DNA of 63,815 bases from Nostoc punctiforme NIES-2108 (lineage in GTDB: Bacteria; Cyanobacteriota; Cyanobacteriia; Cyanobacteriales; Nostocaceae). The stretch lies in assembly GCA_003326195.1 (NCBI GenBank), contig LXQE01000156.1, positions 12,668 through 76,482 on the forward strand, written 5' to 3'. Position numbers and translations under genes: made by a program. Below are positions 1 through 8,225 of this stretch, piece by piece. Each line of letters starts with the position of its first letter. Position 1 is the stretch's first letter. Under the pieces are notes generated by a model, which searched no databases, was not told the DNA's origin, and worked only from the letters and a program-made list of their open reading frames with translations.

Positions 1-525
1 AGACTCATGTGTTGAGTTGTGTCCGTTGGTTAAGGAAATATCGCCAAAGCCATTTTCCATTTCTTCCAACTCGCTGATTCCCAGGCTTTCATCCTCAGAA
101 TCCACCATTGCAAACTCTTGAACTACCGCCACCGACGCAAAGCCATTTGTATGAGCGTGTGTCAATGTTTCATCTTCAGGCTTTTCATCAATGACAGTTG
201 CTGCTGCTTCTACGTATCTCTCTACTTCTGGGTTGATGACGAAGCGATTACCGAGAGCTAAATCTGGGTCAAAATGCAAATCCAGCACCTCAATTAGGGT
301 ATCGGCATCAGGATTGAGTTTGGCAAAGGGCAGCATTAACTGCGCTAGTTTTGGCTCTAGGGCGTTAAGAACTCCCAGGATGAGGTAGGAAGGTGGTCGC
401 TTCCCGCCATCAGGGGTGTACACCGATTCCACTTCCATGTGGAGGGTAATCCAGTCTCGATTATTCTGGAAAAATTGCAACCACTTTTGCTTTATTGAAT
501 CCGTAAAGCTGTTAAAGAATGCCAT
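1..525 (-). CDS. DUF5331-type protein, 3' end outside window
   Basis: This reading frame stays open from an ATG at 525 down to base 1, giving 175 codons, so the C-terminus lies outside the window. The N-terminus (MAFFNSFTDSIKQKWLQFF) and its place directly after chlL match the cyanobacterial DUF5331 family, which usually sits between chlL and chlN. The visible C-terminal part is acidic and looks disordered. An in-frame ATG at 540 is an alternative, but a GGGGGA Shine-Dalgarno-like stretch just upstream favours 525. It lies 32 bases after chlL on the same strand, so co-transcription is likely. Its molecular function is unknown; a link to protochlorophyllide reduction is only inferred from position. 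Confidence 0.8.
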   Translation of the reverse strand, partial: MAFFNSFTDSIKQKWLQFFQNNRDWITLHMEVESVYTPDGGKRPPSYLILGVLNALEPKLAQLMLPFAKLNPDADTLIEVLDLHFDPDLALGNRFVINPEVERYVEAAATVIDEKPEDETLTHAHTNGFASVAVVQEFAMVDSEDESLGISELEEMENGFGDISLTNGHNSTHES

Positions 526-557
526 GTTATTGTCCCCCATCCTGAGAACTTGGTGAT

Positions 558-1424
558 TTATACAATCATCAAGTCTAGTTCTTCTTCTGAATTAGGAACC
601 TGGGGTTTACCCGGATTTAGATAAAAATCGGACAACAAAGAGAACAACTCCCGATCTGGTGTGTCGTTAGGTACAACACCTTCGGGACGCGCCAGAATTT
701 GGTCGGCGATGTTGAGATAGTAGTCGCAAACGTAGTCTAGGGAAGGATCTTGCTCTGCCATTTCAAACAAAGTCTTACCTTTCACACGAGAAACACGGAT
801 ATCTTCAATTAAAGGTAAAACTTCTAGAACTGGCATGGGCACTGCTTCTATATATTTTTCAATCAAGTCGCGCTTGGAGGTGCGATTGCCAATTAACCCA
901 GCTAAACGCAGTGGGTGAGTTCTTGCTTTTTCGCGGACTGAAGCAGCGATCCGATTGGCAGCAAATAAAGCATCAAAGCCGTTGTCTGTAACAATCAGGC
1001 AGTAATCTGCATAGTTGAGTGGTGCTGCAAAACCACCGCAAACTACGTCACCAAGAACGTCAAAGAGAATTACATCGTACTCATCAAAGGCGTTGAGTTC
1101 TTTAAGTAATTTTACGGTTTCGCCGACTACGTAGCCGCCACATCCAGCACCCGCAGGTGGGCCACCAGCTTCTACGCAATCAACACCGCCGTAGCCTTTA
1201 TAAATTACATCTTCTGGCCAGACATCTTCGTAGTGATAGTCTTTTTCTTGGAGGGTGTCGATAATTGTGGGAATCAAAAACCCAGTCAGGGTGAAGGTGC
1301 TGTCATGCTTCGGGTCGCAGCCAATTTGCAGCACTTTCTTGCCACGTTTAGCTAGGGCGACGGATATATTACAGCTAGTTGTGGATTTACCGATACCACC
1401 TTTTCCGTAGACTGCTAGTTTCAC
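558..1424 (-). CDS. chlL: Light-independent protochlorophyllide reductase, iron protein ChlL
   Basis: ChlL is the NifH-like ATPase of dark-operative protochlorophyllide reductase. It feeds electrons to the ChlN-ChlB catalytic part so that chlorophyll can be made without light. The 288-residue product has the P-loop GKGGIGKST at residues 7-15 and the two 4Fe-4S ligand cysteines, C95 (in AGAGCGG) and C129 (in GDVVCGG), that bridge the homodimer. I place the start at GTG 1424: it gives the usual family length and has AGAGGGA about eight bases upstream. The ATG at 1454 would add ten atypical residues. The DUF5331 gene follows closely, and chlN is expected beyond the window edge. Confidence 0.97.
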   Translation of the reverse strand: MKLAVYGKGGIGKSTTSCNISVALAKRGKKVLQIGCDPKHDSTFTLTGFLIPTIIDTLQEKDYHYEDVWPEDVIYKGYGGVDCVEAGGPPAGAGCGGYVVGETVKLLKELNAFDEYDVILFDVLGDVVCGGFAAPLNYADYCLIVTDNGFDALFAANRIAASVREKARTHPLRLAGLIGNRTSKRDLIEKYIEAVPMPVLEVLPLIEDIRVSRVKGKTLFEMAEQDPSLDYVCDYYLNIADQILARPEGVVPNDTPDRELFSLLSDFYLNPGKPQVPNSEEELDLMIV

Positions 1425-1842
1425 TGTTGTTTCCCTCTTATAGCTTCTTATCAAACTTGTGGCTCAAACATTTGCCTTCACCTTTCCTGAGATGGCGATG
1501 CGTGAGGTCTGTTGATGTCATTATTGGGCAAATTACCTAGAAAAGAAAGTGGCTCCTAATCTGAAAAACGGTCTTATCAAATGAATTAAAGCTTAATTAT
1601 GTCTATTTGGATTTTTATGAGGCTTAAAGACTTTAAAAGCTCTCAAAAGAGCCATTAAAAAAATTTTATTACTTATTTTTATAAAAATAGTTACAAAATA
1701 CAAAAATCTGAAATCTGCTTTTTTGAATGCTTTTCATAGAATTAGCTGATGTTTTTACAACGTGTTTTCAAGGCATTGGGGCGCAGGGTCAAGGGGAAAG
1801 AGAGGTATATGCAGCCTGATCCTGGAAATACTACTGGAATTT

Positions 1843-1871
1843 GCGTTAGCGTAGCTCACCGAAGGTATCGC
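1843..1871. repeat. Dispersed Nostoc-type GCGTTAGCGTAGCT repeat fragment
   Basis: The segment begins GCGTTAGCGTAGCTCACCG and ends GGTATCGC. Close variants of this short motif are scattered through Nostoc and Anabaena genomes. It has no reading frame and no known function. The assignment rests on recalled sequence resemblance only. Confidence 0.5.
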
Positions 1872-1991
1872 AGATAAATCGCCAGTTTTCAACCGATAGA
1901 TAAGACTGTTTAGTTGCTGCTTGAGAGTAAGTTAGTGTGATTTTGTAAAAATTTATTAAATTACCAGATATTGTCTAAGATTATTAAATTC

Positions 1992-2020
1992 GGCTGCCGC
2001 CTGTGAACAGGGCGGCAGCC
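1992..2020 (-). terminator. Perfect 10-bp GC-rich hairpin downstream of the DUF2389 gene
   Basis: Arms GGCTGCCGCC (1992-2001) and GGCGGCAGCC (2011-2020) pair perfectly around a nine-base loop. The hairpin lies about 40 bases past the stop of the minus-strand DUF2389 gene. On that strand it is followed by an AT-rich stretch (GAATTTAATAAT) but not a clean T-run, so it is a probable terminator or RNA 3'-end stabiliser. Confidence 0.55.
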
Positions 2021-2062
2021 TATTAATGGGCATTTTCAGGCAGATACTGGGAAGGAGGCAAA

Positions 2063-2317
2063 TCAGGACACCTCAGTTTCAAGTCCGTGGATTTCCTGTA
2101 ATGTTTGCCAGCCAGCTTGCCACTGGGAGTTATCTTGTAATAATTTGGCATTTATCCAAAAACGGACTTTCGGATCGCAAGCAGCAACCATTTCGGCGTA
2201 AACCCACTTAGCCTGATTTTTACGATTGACAACTTGGAAGTGCCGCCAGCCATCAACTTTTCGCTGTGCTGTCCATTTAGAACCAACTAGGTAAGGAAAT
2301 TTTTGTTTTTTAGTCAT
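2063..2317 (-). CDS. Tryptophan-rich conserved protein (DUF2389/TIGR02450 family)
   Basis: This 84-residue protein has regularly spaced tryptophans, in segments such as GSKWTAQ, GWRHFQV, AKWVYAEM and RFWINAK. That pattern fits the small Trp-rich TIGR02450/DUF2389 family found in cyanobacteria and some proteobacteria. There is no signal peptide or membrane segment, so it is probably cytoplasmic. Its function is unknown. It is followed by a strong hairpin at 1992-2020 and preceded by heptamer repeats. The gene call is good; no role can be given. Confidence 0.8.
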   Translation of the reverse strand: MTKKQKFPYLVGSKWTAQRKVDGWRHFQVVNRKNQAKWVYAEMVAACDPKVRFWINAKLLQDNSQWQAGWQTLQEIHGLETEVS

Positions 2318-2318
2318 T

Positions 2319-2347
2319 TGTTATTCGTCATTTGTCATTTGTCATTG
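2319..2347. repeat. Short tandem heptamer repeat (TTGTCAT type)
   Basis: Several consecutive copies of a seven-base unit related to TTGTCAT lie between two minus-strand genes. The same unit recurs at 59740-59838 and, as a variant, at 54436-54494. This is the short tandemly repeated repetitive (STRR) class known from filamentous cyanobacteria. Confidence 0.7.
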
Positions 2348-2385
2348 GGAAAACACTTTCTTTATCCCAAATTTCCAATATCCAA

Positions 2386-2769
2386 TTAAGATGTCACCAA
2401 ATTGCCGTTACGGGTAAACTTTTGGCAATGCAACTCATTATCTTGCTGGACACATAGCGAAAACCATCTAATATGACTCCAGCAGGTATTGATGCTGTTG
2501 GTAATTTTGCGCTTTTTCTTGGAAAGGCGTTGCCTTACAACTTCATTAGGGCAAAGAATTTCTAACGTGCCTGTACCATCTTCGTAATTGACGATGCGAA
2601 ATAGACAGTCTTGCAACATAGCACGGCTGCTGCTGTCGAAGAACCGCTTAAATCGCTGTAGCTTTTCCCCTTCGCTCATTTGGCTGATGGGTTTTATTTT
2701 CAAGAAATCTTCATCCTCAAAGTCAAAGTCATCATCTTCAAAGTCGTAGGGGTCAATCATTTTCAGCAT
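2386..2769 (-). CDS. Hypothetical protein with acidic N-terminus
   Basis: A 127-residue frame that I do not recognise. Residues 5-25 are almost all acidic and aromatic (DPYDFEDDDFDFEDEDF). A basic, hydrophobic half follows, containing KKKRKI and several tryptophans and cysteines. A second ATG nine bases in (2760) has a GGA motif at better spacing and may be the true start. It shares strand with the DUF2389 gene but is separated from it by heptamer repeats. The charge segregation suggests a soluble protein, possibly nucleic-acid binding, but that is only a guess. Confidence 0.6.
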   Translation of the reverse strand: MLKMIDPYDFEDDDFDFEDEDFLKIKPISQMSEGEKLQRFKRFFDSSSRAMLQDCLFRIVNYEDGTGTLEILCPNEVVRQRLSKKKRKITNSINTCWSHIRWFSLCVQQDNELHCQKFTRNGNLVTS

Positions 2770-2885
2770 CCACTAAGCGACCTGGGATTATGGTAACTCT
2801 GTGTGGGGGCAGGAGGAGAATGGTGGAAGCAAGGTAGAAAAACTTTAATACGAGTGAGTGTACGCATTTAGATTTATGCTGAGAT

Positions 2886-3200
2886 TCACCCAGCTTCGGC
2901 AATAACCTTGCCAATTTCTTGAAGGGTTGCACCTGTTGCCAGCATCGCACGTATCAACAGTTCAATTGAAACTGAAGCATCACCATTCTCTGCCTTAGCA
3001 ACACGCGGTTGACTTGAGTGAATTCTCTCGGCTAATTCAACTTGTGTCATTGCTTTTTGTCGCCGTGCTTTTAAATTCCGGCTGAGTGCTAGTTTGATTC
3101 CAACCAGAGCATTTTCTTCTGGCGTTAGTTCCAAAAATTCTGAAACTGTGCCAACCTTCCAACCTCTTGCTTCTAGATGTTCCTTTTTAAGTTGATCCAT
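2886..3200 (-). CDS. XRE-family antitoxin (HigA-like)
   Basis: This 104-residue protein carries a helix-turn-helix of the XRE/Cro type at about residues 50-75 (MTQVELAERIHSSQPRVAKAE). It would bind and repress the promoter of its own operon and neutralise the partner toxin. It starts two bases after the end of the toxin frame, in the toxin-first order typical of HigBA-type loci. A perfect palindrome at 3553-3570, upstream of the toxin start, is a good candidate operator. The antitoxin frame is intact although the toxin gene is frameshifted. Family call is strong; the exact subfamily is inferred. Confidence 0.85.
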   Translation of the reverse strand: MDQLKKEHLEARGWKVGTVSEFLELTPEENALVGIKLALSRNLKARRQKAMTQVELAERIHSSQPRVAKAENGDASVSIELLIRAMLATGATLQEIGKVIAEAG

Positions 3201-3202
3201 GA

Positions 3203-3545
3203 CTAATACTGTGTATCTGTATCGTACTTACTCAATCGCTTTTTACAATTTTCAATCACTTGCTCAGGTGTTGTTCGCGTAGTTTTATTGAACACCTCGA
3301 CAATCAAAATGGCATCGTCATCAATTCGATAAATGATTCTCCAATTTTTGTCCACGTCTCGAATGCGTATACTCATGGCAATGCGCTCCAATACTTGGCA
3401 TTGGTCGTGAGTAAGGCAATTCTAGGTTCTCACCTTGCTGCAAGTACCTCAACAGAAAACCTGCCTCAACACGAGCTTCCTGACTAAAAGGTGGAGTTTT
3501 AACCTCGCCCCGTAGCCAGACTACAGGTTTATCATCATTATCCAT
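3203..3545 (-). pseudogene. HigB/RelE-type toxin gene broken by a one-base insertion
   Basis: The first frame runs from ATG 3545 and reads like the N-terminus of a phage-derived Gp49/HigB-like toxin (PVVWLRGEVKTPPFSQEA, then PMPSIGAHCHE), then veers into unrelated residues. The second frame supplies the rest (RIRDVDKNWRIIYRIDDDAI to the end). Removing one base near 3369-3371 joins CHE to LRIRD, the sequence expected in this family. The gene therefore looks inactivated by a single insertion. Re-initiation at ATG 3376 or 3391 would give only the C-terminal half. A sequencing error is possible but no homopolymer is involved. Confidence 0.8.
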
Positions 3546-3552
3546 ACTATTT

Positions 3553-3570
3553 TATATCATATCTGATATA
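3553..3570. promoter_or_regulatory. Palindromic operator candidate of the HigBA-like locus
   Basis: TATATCA and TGATATA form perfect 7-bp arms around a four-base spacer, ending eight bases before the toxin ATG at 3545. The palindrome overlaps an AT-rich stretch that could be the -10 region on the minus strand. XRE antitoxins usually bind such a palindrome to autoregulate. Confidence 0.55.
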
Positions 3571-3980
3571 CTCTAGCTGTCGTTAGCAGCCTTCAAATCT
3601 TGGGTCGCGTAGAGCTATAATTTGAGGCAGCAACAGCCAAAACAGCCACATTGATAGAGCAAGAGAGTTTGTGAATCGCTATTACGCTGCGATCGCACAA
3701 TGAGCCAACCATCGTTGTGAATACTGCCAAGCCCCTAAACGATCATTTCGATTTGATGCAAGTTTAGGTATAGGGTTAAGTACAATAATTGAGAATTGCC
3801 CATAGGAAATGGGAAGTACGGGAAAATACGACTTTTACAAGACGTGAACACCGATCTAGGCGATCGCTATCCTGTTCATACAATATCTATATATCTATTG
3901 AGAGCAGAAATTTTCTTTACTTGGTGTTCTGGTGGTAGCCTGCGACAAGCCACTACACCTTTACGTTCCTGAAAAAGCCT
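3571..3980. other. Intergenic region upstream of clpB
   Basis: About 410 bases without a supported gene. It contains HIP1 octamers near 3709 and 3859. I see no CIRCE inverted repeat (TTAGCACTC...GAGTGCTAA) that would suggest HrcA control of clpB. Confidence 0.5.
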
Positions 3981-6599
3981 ATGCAACCTACTAATCCTAA
4001 CCAATTTACAGAAAAAGCCTGGGAAGCGATCGCCCACACCCCGGATATTGTTAAACAATATCAACAACAGCAAATTGAAAGCGAACACCTGATGAAAGCA
4101 CTGCTAGAACAAGATGGTCTAGCAACAGGGATTCTCACAAAAGCGGGTGTTAACCTCCAAAAACTGGGCGATTACACTGAACAATTTTTCCAACGTCAAC
4201 CGAAAGTATCAGGTAATAGTACCTCAGTATACTTAGGACGCAGCTTAGATACACTTCTAGATCGAGCAGACGGATATCGCAAAGAGTTTCAAGATGAATA
4301 TATTTCAATTGAACACTTATTGCTGGCTTACGCTAAAGATGACCGCTTTGGCAAAGCTTTATTCCAAGAGTTTCGTTTAGACGAAGGCAAACTCAAAAAT
4401 ATTATTAAACAAGTTCGTGGGAGCCAAAAAGTGACCGATCAAAATCCAGAAGGCAAATACGAAGCACTGGAAAAATACGGGCGTGACCTCACCGAAGCCG
4501 CGCGTAAAGGTCAACTCGATCCAGTAATTGGGCGAGATGATGAGATTCGTCGCACTGTGCAAATTCTGTCTCGCCGCACCAAAAATAATCCTGTGCTAAT
4601 TGGTGAACCAGGTGTTGGTAAAACTGCGATCGCTGAAGGATTAGCACAGCGCATTATCGCAGGCGATGTACCTCAATCCCTCAAAGACCGTAAGCTAATT
4701 GCTTTAGATATGGGTGCTTTGATTGCAGGGGCAAAATTCCGGGGTGAATTTGAAGAACGCCTGAAAGCAGTATTAAAGGAAGTTACTGAATCTGGCGGCA
4801 ATATTGTTTTATTTATTGATGAAATTCACACCGTTGTCGGCGCTGGTGCAACCCAAGGCGCGATGGATGCGGGTAACTTATTAAAACCGATGTTGGCGCG
4901 GGGAGAATTGCGTTGTATTGGGGCAACAACCCTGGATGAATACCGCAAATATATCGAAAAAGATGCTGCATTAGAAAGACGTTTTCAGCAGGTTTATGTC
5001 GATCAGCCTAGTGTAGAAGATAGTATTTCGATTTTACGCGGGTTGAGAGAACGTTATGAAAACCACCACGGGGTGAAGATTTCTGATAGTGCTTTAGTTG
5101 CCGCCGCCGTATTGTCGAGTCGATATATTAGCGATCGCTTCTTACCAGATAAGGCAATTGACTTGGTAGATGAAGCCGCCGCGAGATTGAAAATGGAGAT
5201 TACCTCCAAACCAGAAGAACTCGACGAAATCGACCGTAAAATTCTGCAATTGGAAATGGAGAAGCTATCGCTGCAAAAGGAAAGCGATGCTGCTTCTCGC
5301 GAACGTCTAGGAAGACTGGAAAAAGAAATTGCCGATCTCAAAGAAGAACAAAAAACCCTGAATACTCAATGGCAGTCTGAAAAAGATATCATTGACAAAA
5401 TTCAGTCTGTTAAAAAAGAGATTGAACGGGTTAACTTAGAGATTCAGCAAGCAGAACGCGACTACGATCTTAACCGCGCTGCGGAATTGAAATACGGTAA
5501 TTTAACCAGTTTGCATCGTCAATTGGAAGCAGTAGAAGCTGAATTGGCAAGCACTCAAAGAAGTGGGAAATCACTATTACGCGAAGAAGTCACAGAAGCT
5601 GATATTGCCGAAATTATTTCTAAATGGACAGGAATTCCGATCAGTAAGTTGGTGGAATCGGAGAAAGAAAAACTGTTGCATTTAGAAGATGAACTGCACC
5701 GCCGCGTAGTTGGACAAGAAGAAGCAGTCACAGCAGTAGCGGATGCAATTCAGCGATCGCGCGCTGGACTAGCTGATCCCAATCGTCCCATCGCTAGCTT
5801 TATTTTCCTTGGGCCGACAGGTGTGGGTAAAACCGAGTTGGCGAAAGCACTGGCGGCGTATATGTTCGATAGTGAAGACGCGTTGGTGCGAATCGATATG
5901 TCTGAGTACATGGAGAAACATGCCGTCTCTCGCTTAATTGGTGCGCCTCCAGGATACGTGGGTTACGAAGAAGGCGGACAACTTACAGAAGCGATTCGTC
6001 GCCGTCCTTACTCAGTGATTCTCTTCGACGAAATCGAGAAAGCACACCCTGATGTCTTCAATATCTTCTTGCAAATTCTCGATGATGGTCGCGTCACTGA
6101 TGCCCAAGGTCATAAGGTGGACTTCAAGAACGCTATTATCATCATGACCAGTAACATTGGTTCGCAGTACATTCTTGATATCGCTGGGGATAACAGCCAC
6201 TACGATGAAATGCGTCGCCGAGTCATGGAAGCAATGCGAAATAGCTTCCGTCCAGAGTTCCTGAATCGGATTGATGAAATCATCATCTTCCACGGTTTAG
6301 ATAAGAAGGAATTGCGGCATATTGTGCTGCTGCAAGTGGAAAGATTACGTCAAAGATTGAGCGATCGCAAAATATCTCTCAAACTATCGGATTCTGCACT
6401 TGACTTTTTAGCAGAAGTAGGATATGACCCAGTGTATGGGGCGCGTCCACTGAAGCGGGCGATTCAGCGAGAGTTAGAAACTCAAATTGCTAAATCCATC
6501 TTGCGCGGCGAATTCAACGACGGCAACACCATCTTTGTAGATGTGCAAAATGAAAGGTTGTCATTTAGCCGTTTACCAGTTGAAGTTTTTACCGGATAA
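3981..6599 (+). CDS. clpB: ATP-dependent disaggregase ClpB
   Basis: ClpB is the hexameric AAA+ chaperone that works with DnaK to pull proteins out of aggregates after heat stress. At 872 residues it is full length. The Clp N-domain covers about residues 1-145. AAA-1 has Walker A GEPGVGKT at 208-215 and Walker B VLFIDEIH at 276-283. The coiled-coil middle domain, diagnostic for ClpB, spans about 405-530. AAA-2 has Walker A GPTGVGKT at 611-618 and a second Walker B near 680. No ClpP-binding loop is evident. Cyanobacteria carry two paralogues, and the length fits ClpB1, but I cannot separate them safely. A terminator hairpin follows, so it is probably monocistronic. Confidence 0.97.
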   Translation: MQPTNPNQFTEKAWEAIAHTPDIVKQYQQQQIESEHLMKALLEQDGLATGILTKAGVNLQKLGDYTEQFFQRQPKVSGNSTSVYLGRSLDTLLDRADGYRKEFQDEYISIEHLLLAYAKDDRFGKALFQEFRLDEGKLKNIIKQVRGSQKVTDQNPEGKYEALEKYGRDLTEAARKGQLDPVIGRDDEIRRTVQILSRRTKNNPVLIGEPGVGKTAIAEGLAQRIIAGDVPQSLKDRKLIALDMGALIAGAKFRGEFEERLKAVLKEVTESGGNIVLFIDEIHTVVGAGATQGAMDAGNLLKPMLARGELRCIGATTLDEYRKYIEKDAALERRFQQVYVDQPSVEDSISILRGLRERYENHHGVKISDSALVAAAVLSSRYISDRFLPDKAIDLVDEAAARLKMEITSKPEELDEIDRKILQLEMEKLSLQKESDAASRERLGRLEKEIADLKEEQKTLNTQWQSEKDIIDKIQSVKKEIERVNLEIQQAERDYDLNRAAELKYGNLTSLHRQLEAVEAELASTQRSGKSLLREEVTEADIAEIISKWTGIPISKLVESEKEKLLHLEDELHRRVVGQEEAVTAVADAIQRSRAGLADPNRPIASFIFLGPTGVGKTELAKALAAYMFDSEDALVRIDMSEYMEKHAVSRLIGAPPGYVGYEEGGQLTEAIRRRPYSVILFDEIEKAHPDVFNIFLQILDDGRVTDAQGHKVDFKNAIIIMTSNIGSQYILDIAGDNSHYDEMRRRVMEAMRNSFRPEFLNRIDEIIIFHGLDKKELRHIVLLQVERLRQRLSDRKISLKLSDSALDFLAEVGYDPVYGARPLKRAIQRELETQIAKSILRGEFNDGNTIFVDVQNERLSFSRLPVEVFTG

Positions 6600-6621
6600 T
6601 TACACCTGATAAATCACACAC

Positions 6622-6654
6622 AAAAACCCGTTTTCTGACAGAGAGCGGGTTTTT
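6622..6654 (+). terminator. Rho-independent terminator of clpB
   Basis: AAAAACCCG (6622-6630) pairs perfectly with CGGGTTTTT (6646-6654) around a 15-base loop. The 3' arm ends in a T-run, 23 bases after the clpB stop. Confidence 0.85.
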
Positions 6655-6698
6655 GAATTATCTATAGGTAAAGTGAGTGAAAATCCAATCAGTAATGC

Positions 6699-7295
6699 CT
6701 AAACTTTTGATTGAGTCTTACACATAACTTGTCGCATTTTACGCATATTTGCAGGCAACTCTAAATTCATCGCTTGTTGAATAAAAATAGATGGAATCGG
6801 AATTAGAGGTGTCGCTTGCACAGTATAAGCAAGTATTGTGCCATTACCACAATCTTGTAATTCTAAATTGGCGTCAAAGTCCTCAAAAGTCCCATTTACC
6901 ATGCGAAATTGGATTTGTTGCCCCAGCACTTCTACAACATTGAGGTAAATTTCCACTTGAGCCGTGAAAAAGAAGAAGGCTTTTTGTGCTGCTTGATACA
7001 GACGTTTAACTTCACCTTTATGTATTACCTCACTCTTGGTGATATCGGGAAAATATTGCACCCAGCGGGGATAATCAGTTAATTGCTGCCAAACGTGCGA
7101 TCGCACCATCGGCAAATACATCCAGGCTGTCACCGCGCCACCCGATAGCTTGTGCGATCGCGTTTCTACTAAAATTTCACCCTGTACCAGTAACTTTTGC
7201 TTGTCTTGACTCCAAGCCATATCTGAACCTGCAATAATTGAATCTGATATATAAGACGCAGACATAATGATTAAGTTACTCCTCAACTCATCCAC
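6699..7295 (-). CDS. SRPBCC/START-like lipid-binding fold protein
   Basis: A 198-residue protein that fits the polyketide cyclase/COQ10-type START fold (PF03364). The domain begins about residue 50, and contains a typical entry segment (VWQQLTDYPRWVQYFPDI) and a C-terminal helix with SIFIQQAMNLELPANMRKM. Such proteins bind hydrophobic ligands, but no ligand can be named. There is no signal peptide. An internal ATG at 7265 is an alternative start. The gene stands alone on the minus strand and converges on clpB. Confidence 0.75.
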   Translation of the reverse strand: MDELRSNLIIMSASYISDSIIAGSDMAWSQDKQKLLVQGEILVETRSHKLSGGAVTAWMYLPMVRSHVWQQLTDYPRWVQYFPDITKSEVIHKGEVKRLYQAAQKAFFFFTAQVEIYLNVVEVLGQQIQFRMVNGTFEDFDANLELQDCGNGTILAYTVQATPLIPIPSIFIQQAMNLELPANMRKMRQVMCKTQSKV

Positions 7296-7686
7296 CTAAA
7301 TAGAGTTGCAACTACAAGCCATAAAACTTGATTTAGATCCAACCCATTATTAAATTAGTTCCAGTTTAGTACTTATGTTTTCCGGAAAGGATGATTTTTC
7401 CGAATCATTTCAGTTACTTTACTGTAAAAACTGTGTTTCTTATCACAATTAACATAATTAATACTTCAGTGAGTTTTGTCAAAGTAATACTTGTAGATGA
7501 AAAACTGCGTTGTTAACAGCTAGAATGGCACAAACACGATTTAACATCAAGTACCTTACCCTAACGTTTGGATAGTATCTCTCGGTTTTTACGTGTTATT
7601 TCTGATGAAACTATAACTTCATCGTAACTTCATATTTTAATTATCAATATCAAGTGTAATGTCTGTTGAGTTAAGAGGAAAATTAG
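7296..7686. other. AT-rich intergenic region
   Basis: About 390 bases between divergently transcribed genes. It is AT-rich and should contain both promoters. I see no repeat, RNA gene or recognisable regulator site. Confidence 0.5.
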
Positions 7687-7881
7687 GTGAATCAATCTTC
7701 TTTAAATCGTAGATTAATCCAGATTTTTGGTACACTTCTCGGCATTAGCGTTGCCGTCTGGGTACTGAGAGGTATTGGTATTCTCACTTTTATCCCAGGT
7801 GGAATTATTTGGCTACTGCTACTTGGAGCGATCGCGATCGGAATTATCAGTTACGCCCAAAGGACATGGTGGCGTTTTTAA
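7687..7881 (+). CDS. Small two-segment membrane protein
   Basis: A 64-residue hydrophobic protein starting at GTG 7687, preceded by a purine-rich AAGAGGAAA. Two membrane segments are likely: about residues 12-32 and 36-55, separated by a short turn (FIPGG). The C-terminus is basic and aromatic (QRTWWRF). I do not recognise the family. It probably sits in the plasma or thylakoid membrane. It lies ahead of rubredoxin with no overlap, so a functional link is not shown. Confidence 0.65.
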   Translation: MNQSSLNRRLIQIFGTLLGISVAVWVLRGIGILTFIPGGIIWLLLLGAIAIGIISYAQRTWWRF

Positions 7882-8015
7882 TGACTAATGACTTTGCGAA
7901 GCGGTTTGATTTTCATGTCGTAGTCTGGTTTAAGAATTGTAGCTTGCCTATTTTGACCACTGCCAAAAGTATTTAATAGGGAAGCAATGCCAACAATTTA
8001 CGAGGGAAAAGGAAC

Positions 8016-8180
8016 ATGGCAAAGTATAAATGTACTGTTTGTGGCTATATATATGACCCAGCAGAAGGCGATCCAGATAGCGACATAGCACCGGGAACAG
8101 CCTTTGAAGATATACCAGAAGATTGGTCATGTCCAACTTGTGGTGCAACAAAAGACGACTTTGAACCTGATGAAGAGTGA
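8016..8180 (+). CDS. Rubredoxin
   Basis: A 54-residue soluble rubredoxin, a one-electron carrier with a single iron held by four cysteines. The iron knuckles are plain: CTVCG at residues 6-10 and CPTCG at 39-43. The conserved YIYDPAEGDPDSDIAPGTAF stretch lies between them. AGGAAC immediately ahead of ATG 8016 contributes to the ribosome site. It lacks the C-terminal membrane anchor of the photosystem-related RubA. A flavoprotein gene begins 45 bases downstream on the same strand, so the pair may be co-transcribed, but an electron-transfer partnership is only inferred. Confidence 0.95.
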   Translation: MAKYKCTVCGYIYDPAEGDPDSDIAPGTAFEDIPEDWSCPTCGATKDDFEPDEE

Positions 8181-8225
8181 AAATAACAGCTAGCCTAGAA
8201 AGTAGGTGCTGTAAAAGAGACATTT

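Larger units (their letters stand above)
1425..2062. other. Intergenic region upstream of chlL
   Basis: About 640 bases without a convincing gene. The part next to chlL is very AT-rich and should hold the chlL promoter and leader, but I cannot place a promoter with confidence. It also holds one dispersed-repeat fragment near 1843-1871 and a perfect hairpin at 1992-2020, both listed separately. Confidence 0.6.

Noticed and set aside
1425..1454. Ten-residue N-terminal extension of ChlL from ATG 1454
   Set aside because: GTG 1424 has a good ribosome site and gives the family's usual 288 residues.
2753..2950. Minus-strand frame overlapping the end of the XRE antitoxin gene
   Set aside because: It overlaps the antitoxin in another frame and has no protein-like features; treated as a shadow.
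3571..3980. CIRCE/HrcA heat-shock operator ahead of clpB
   Set aside because: No TTAGCACTC...GAGTGCTAA inverted repeat is present.
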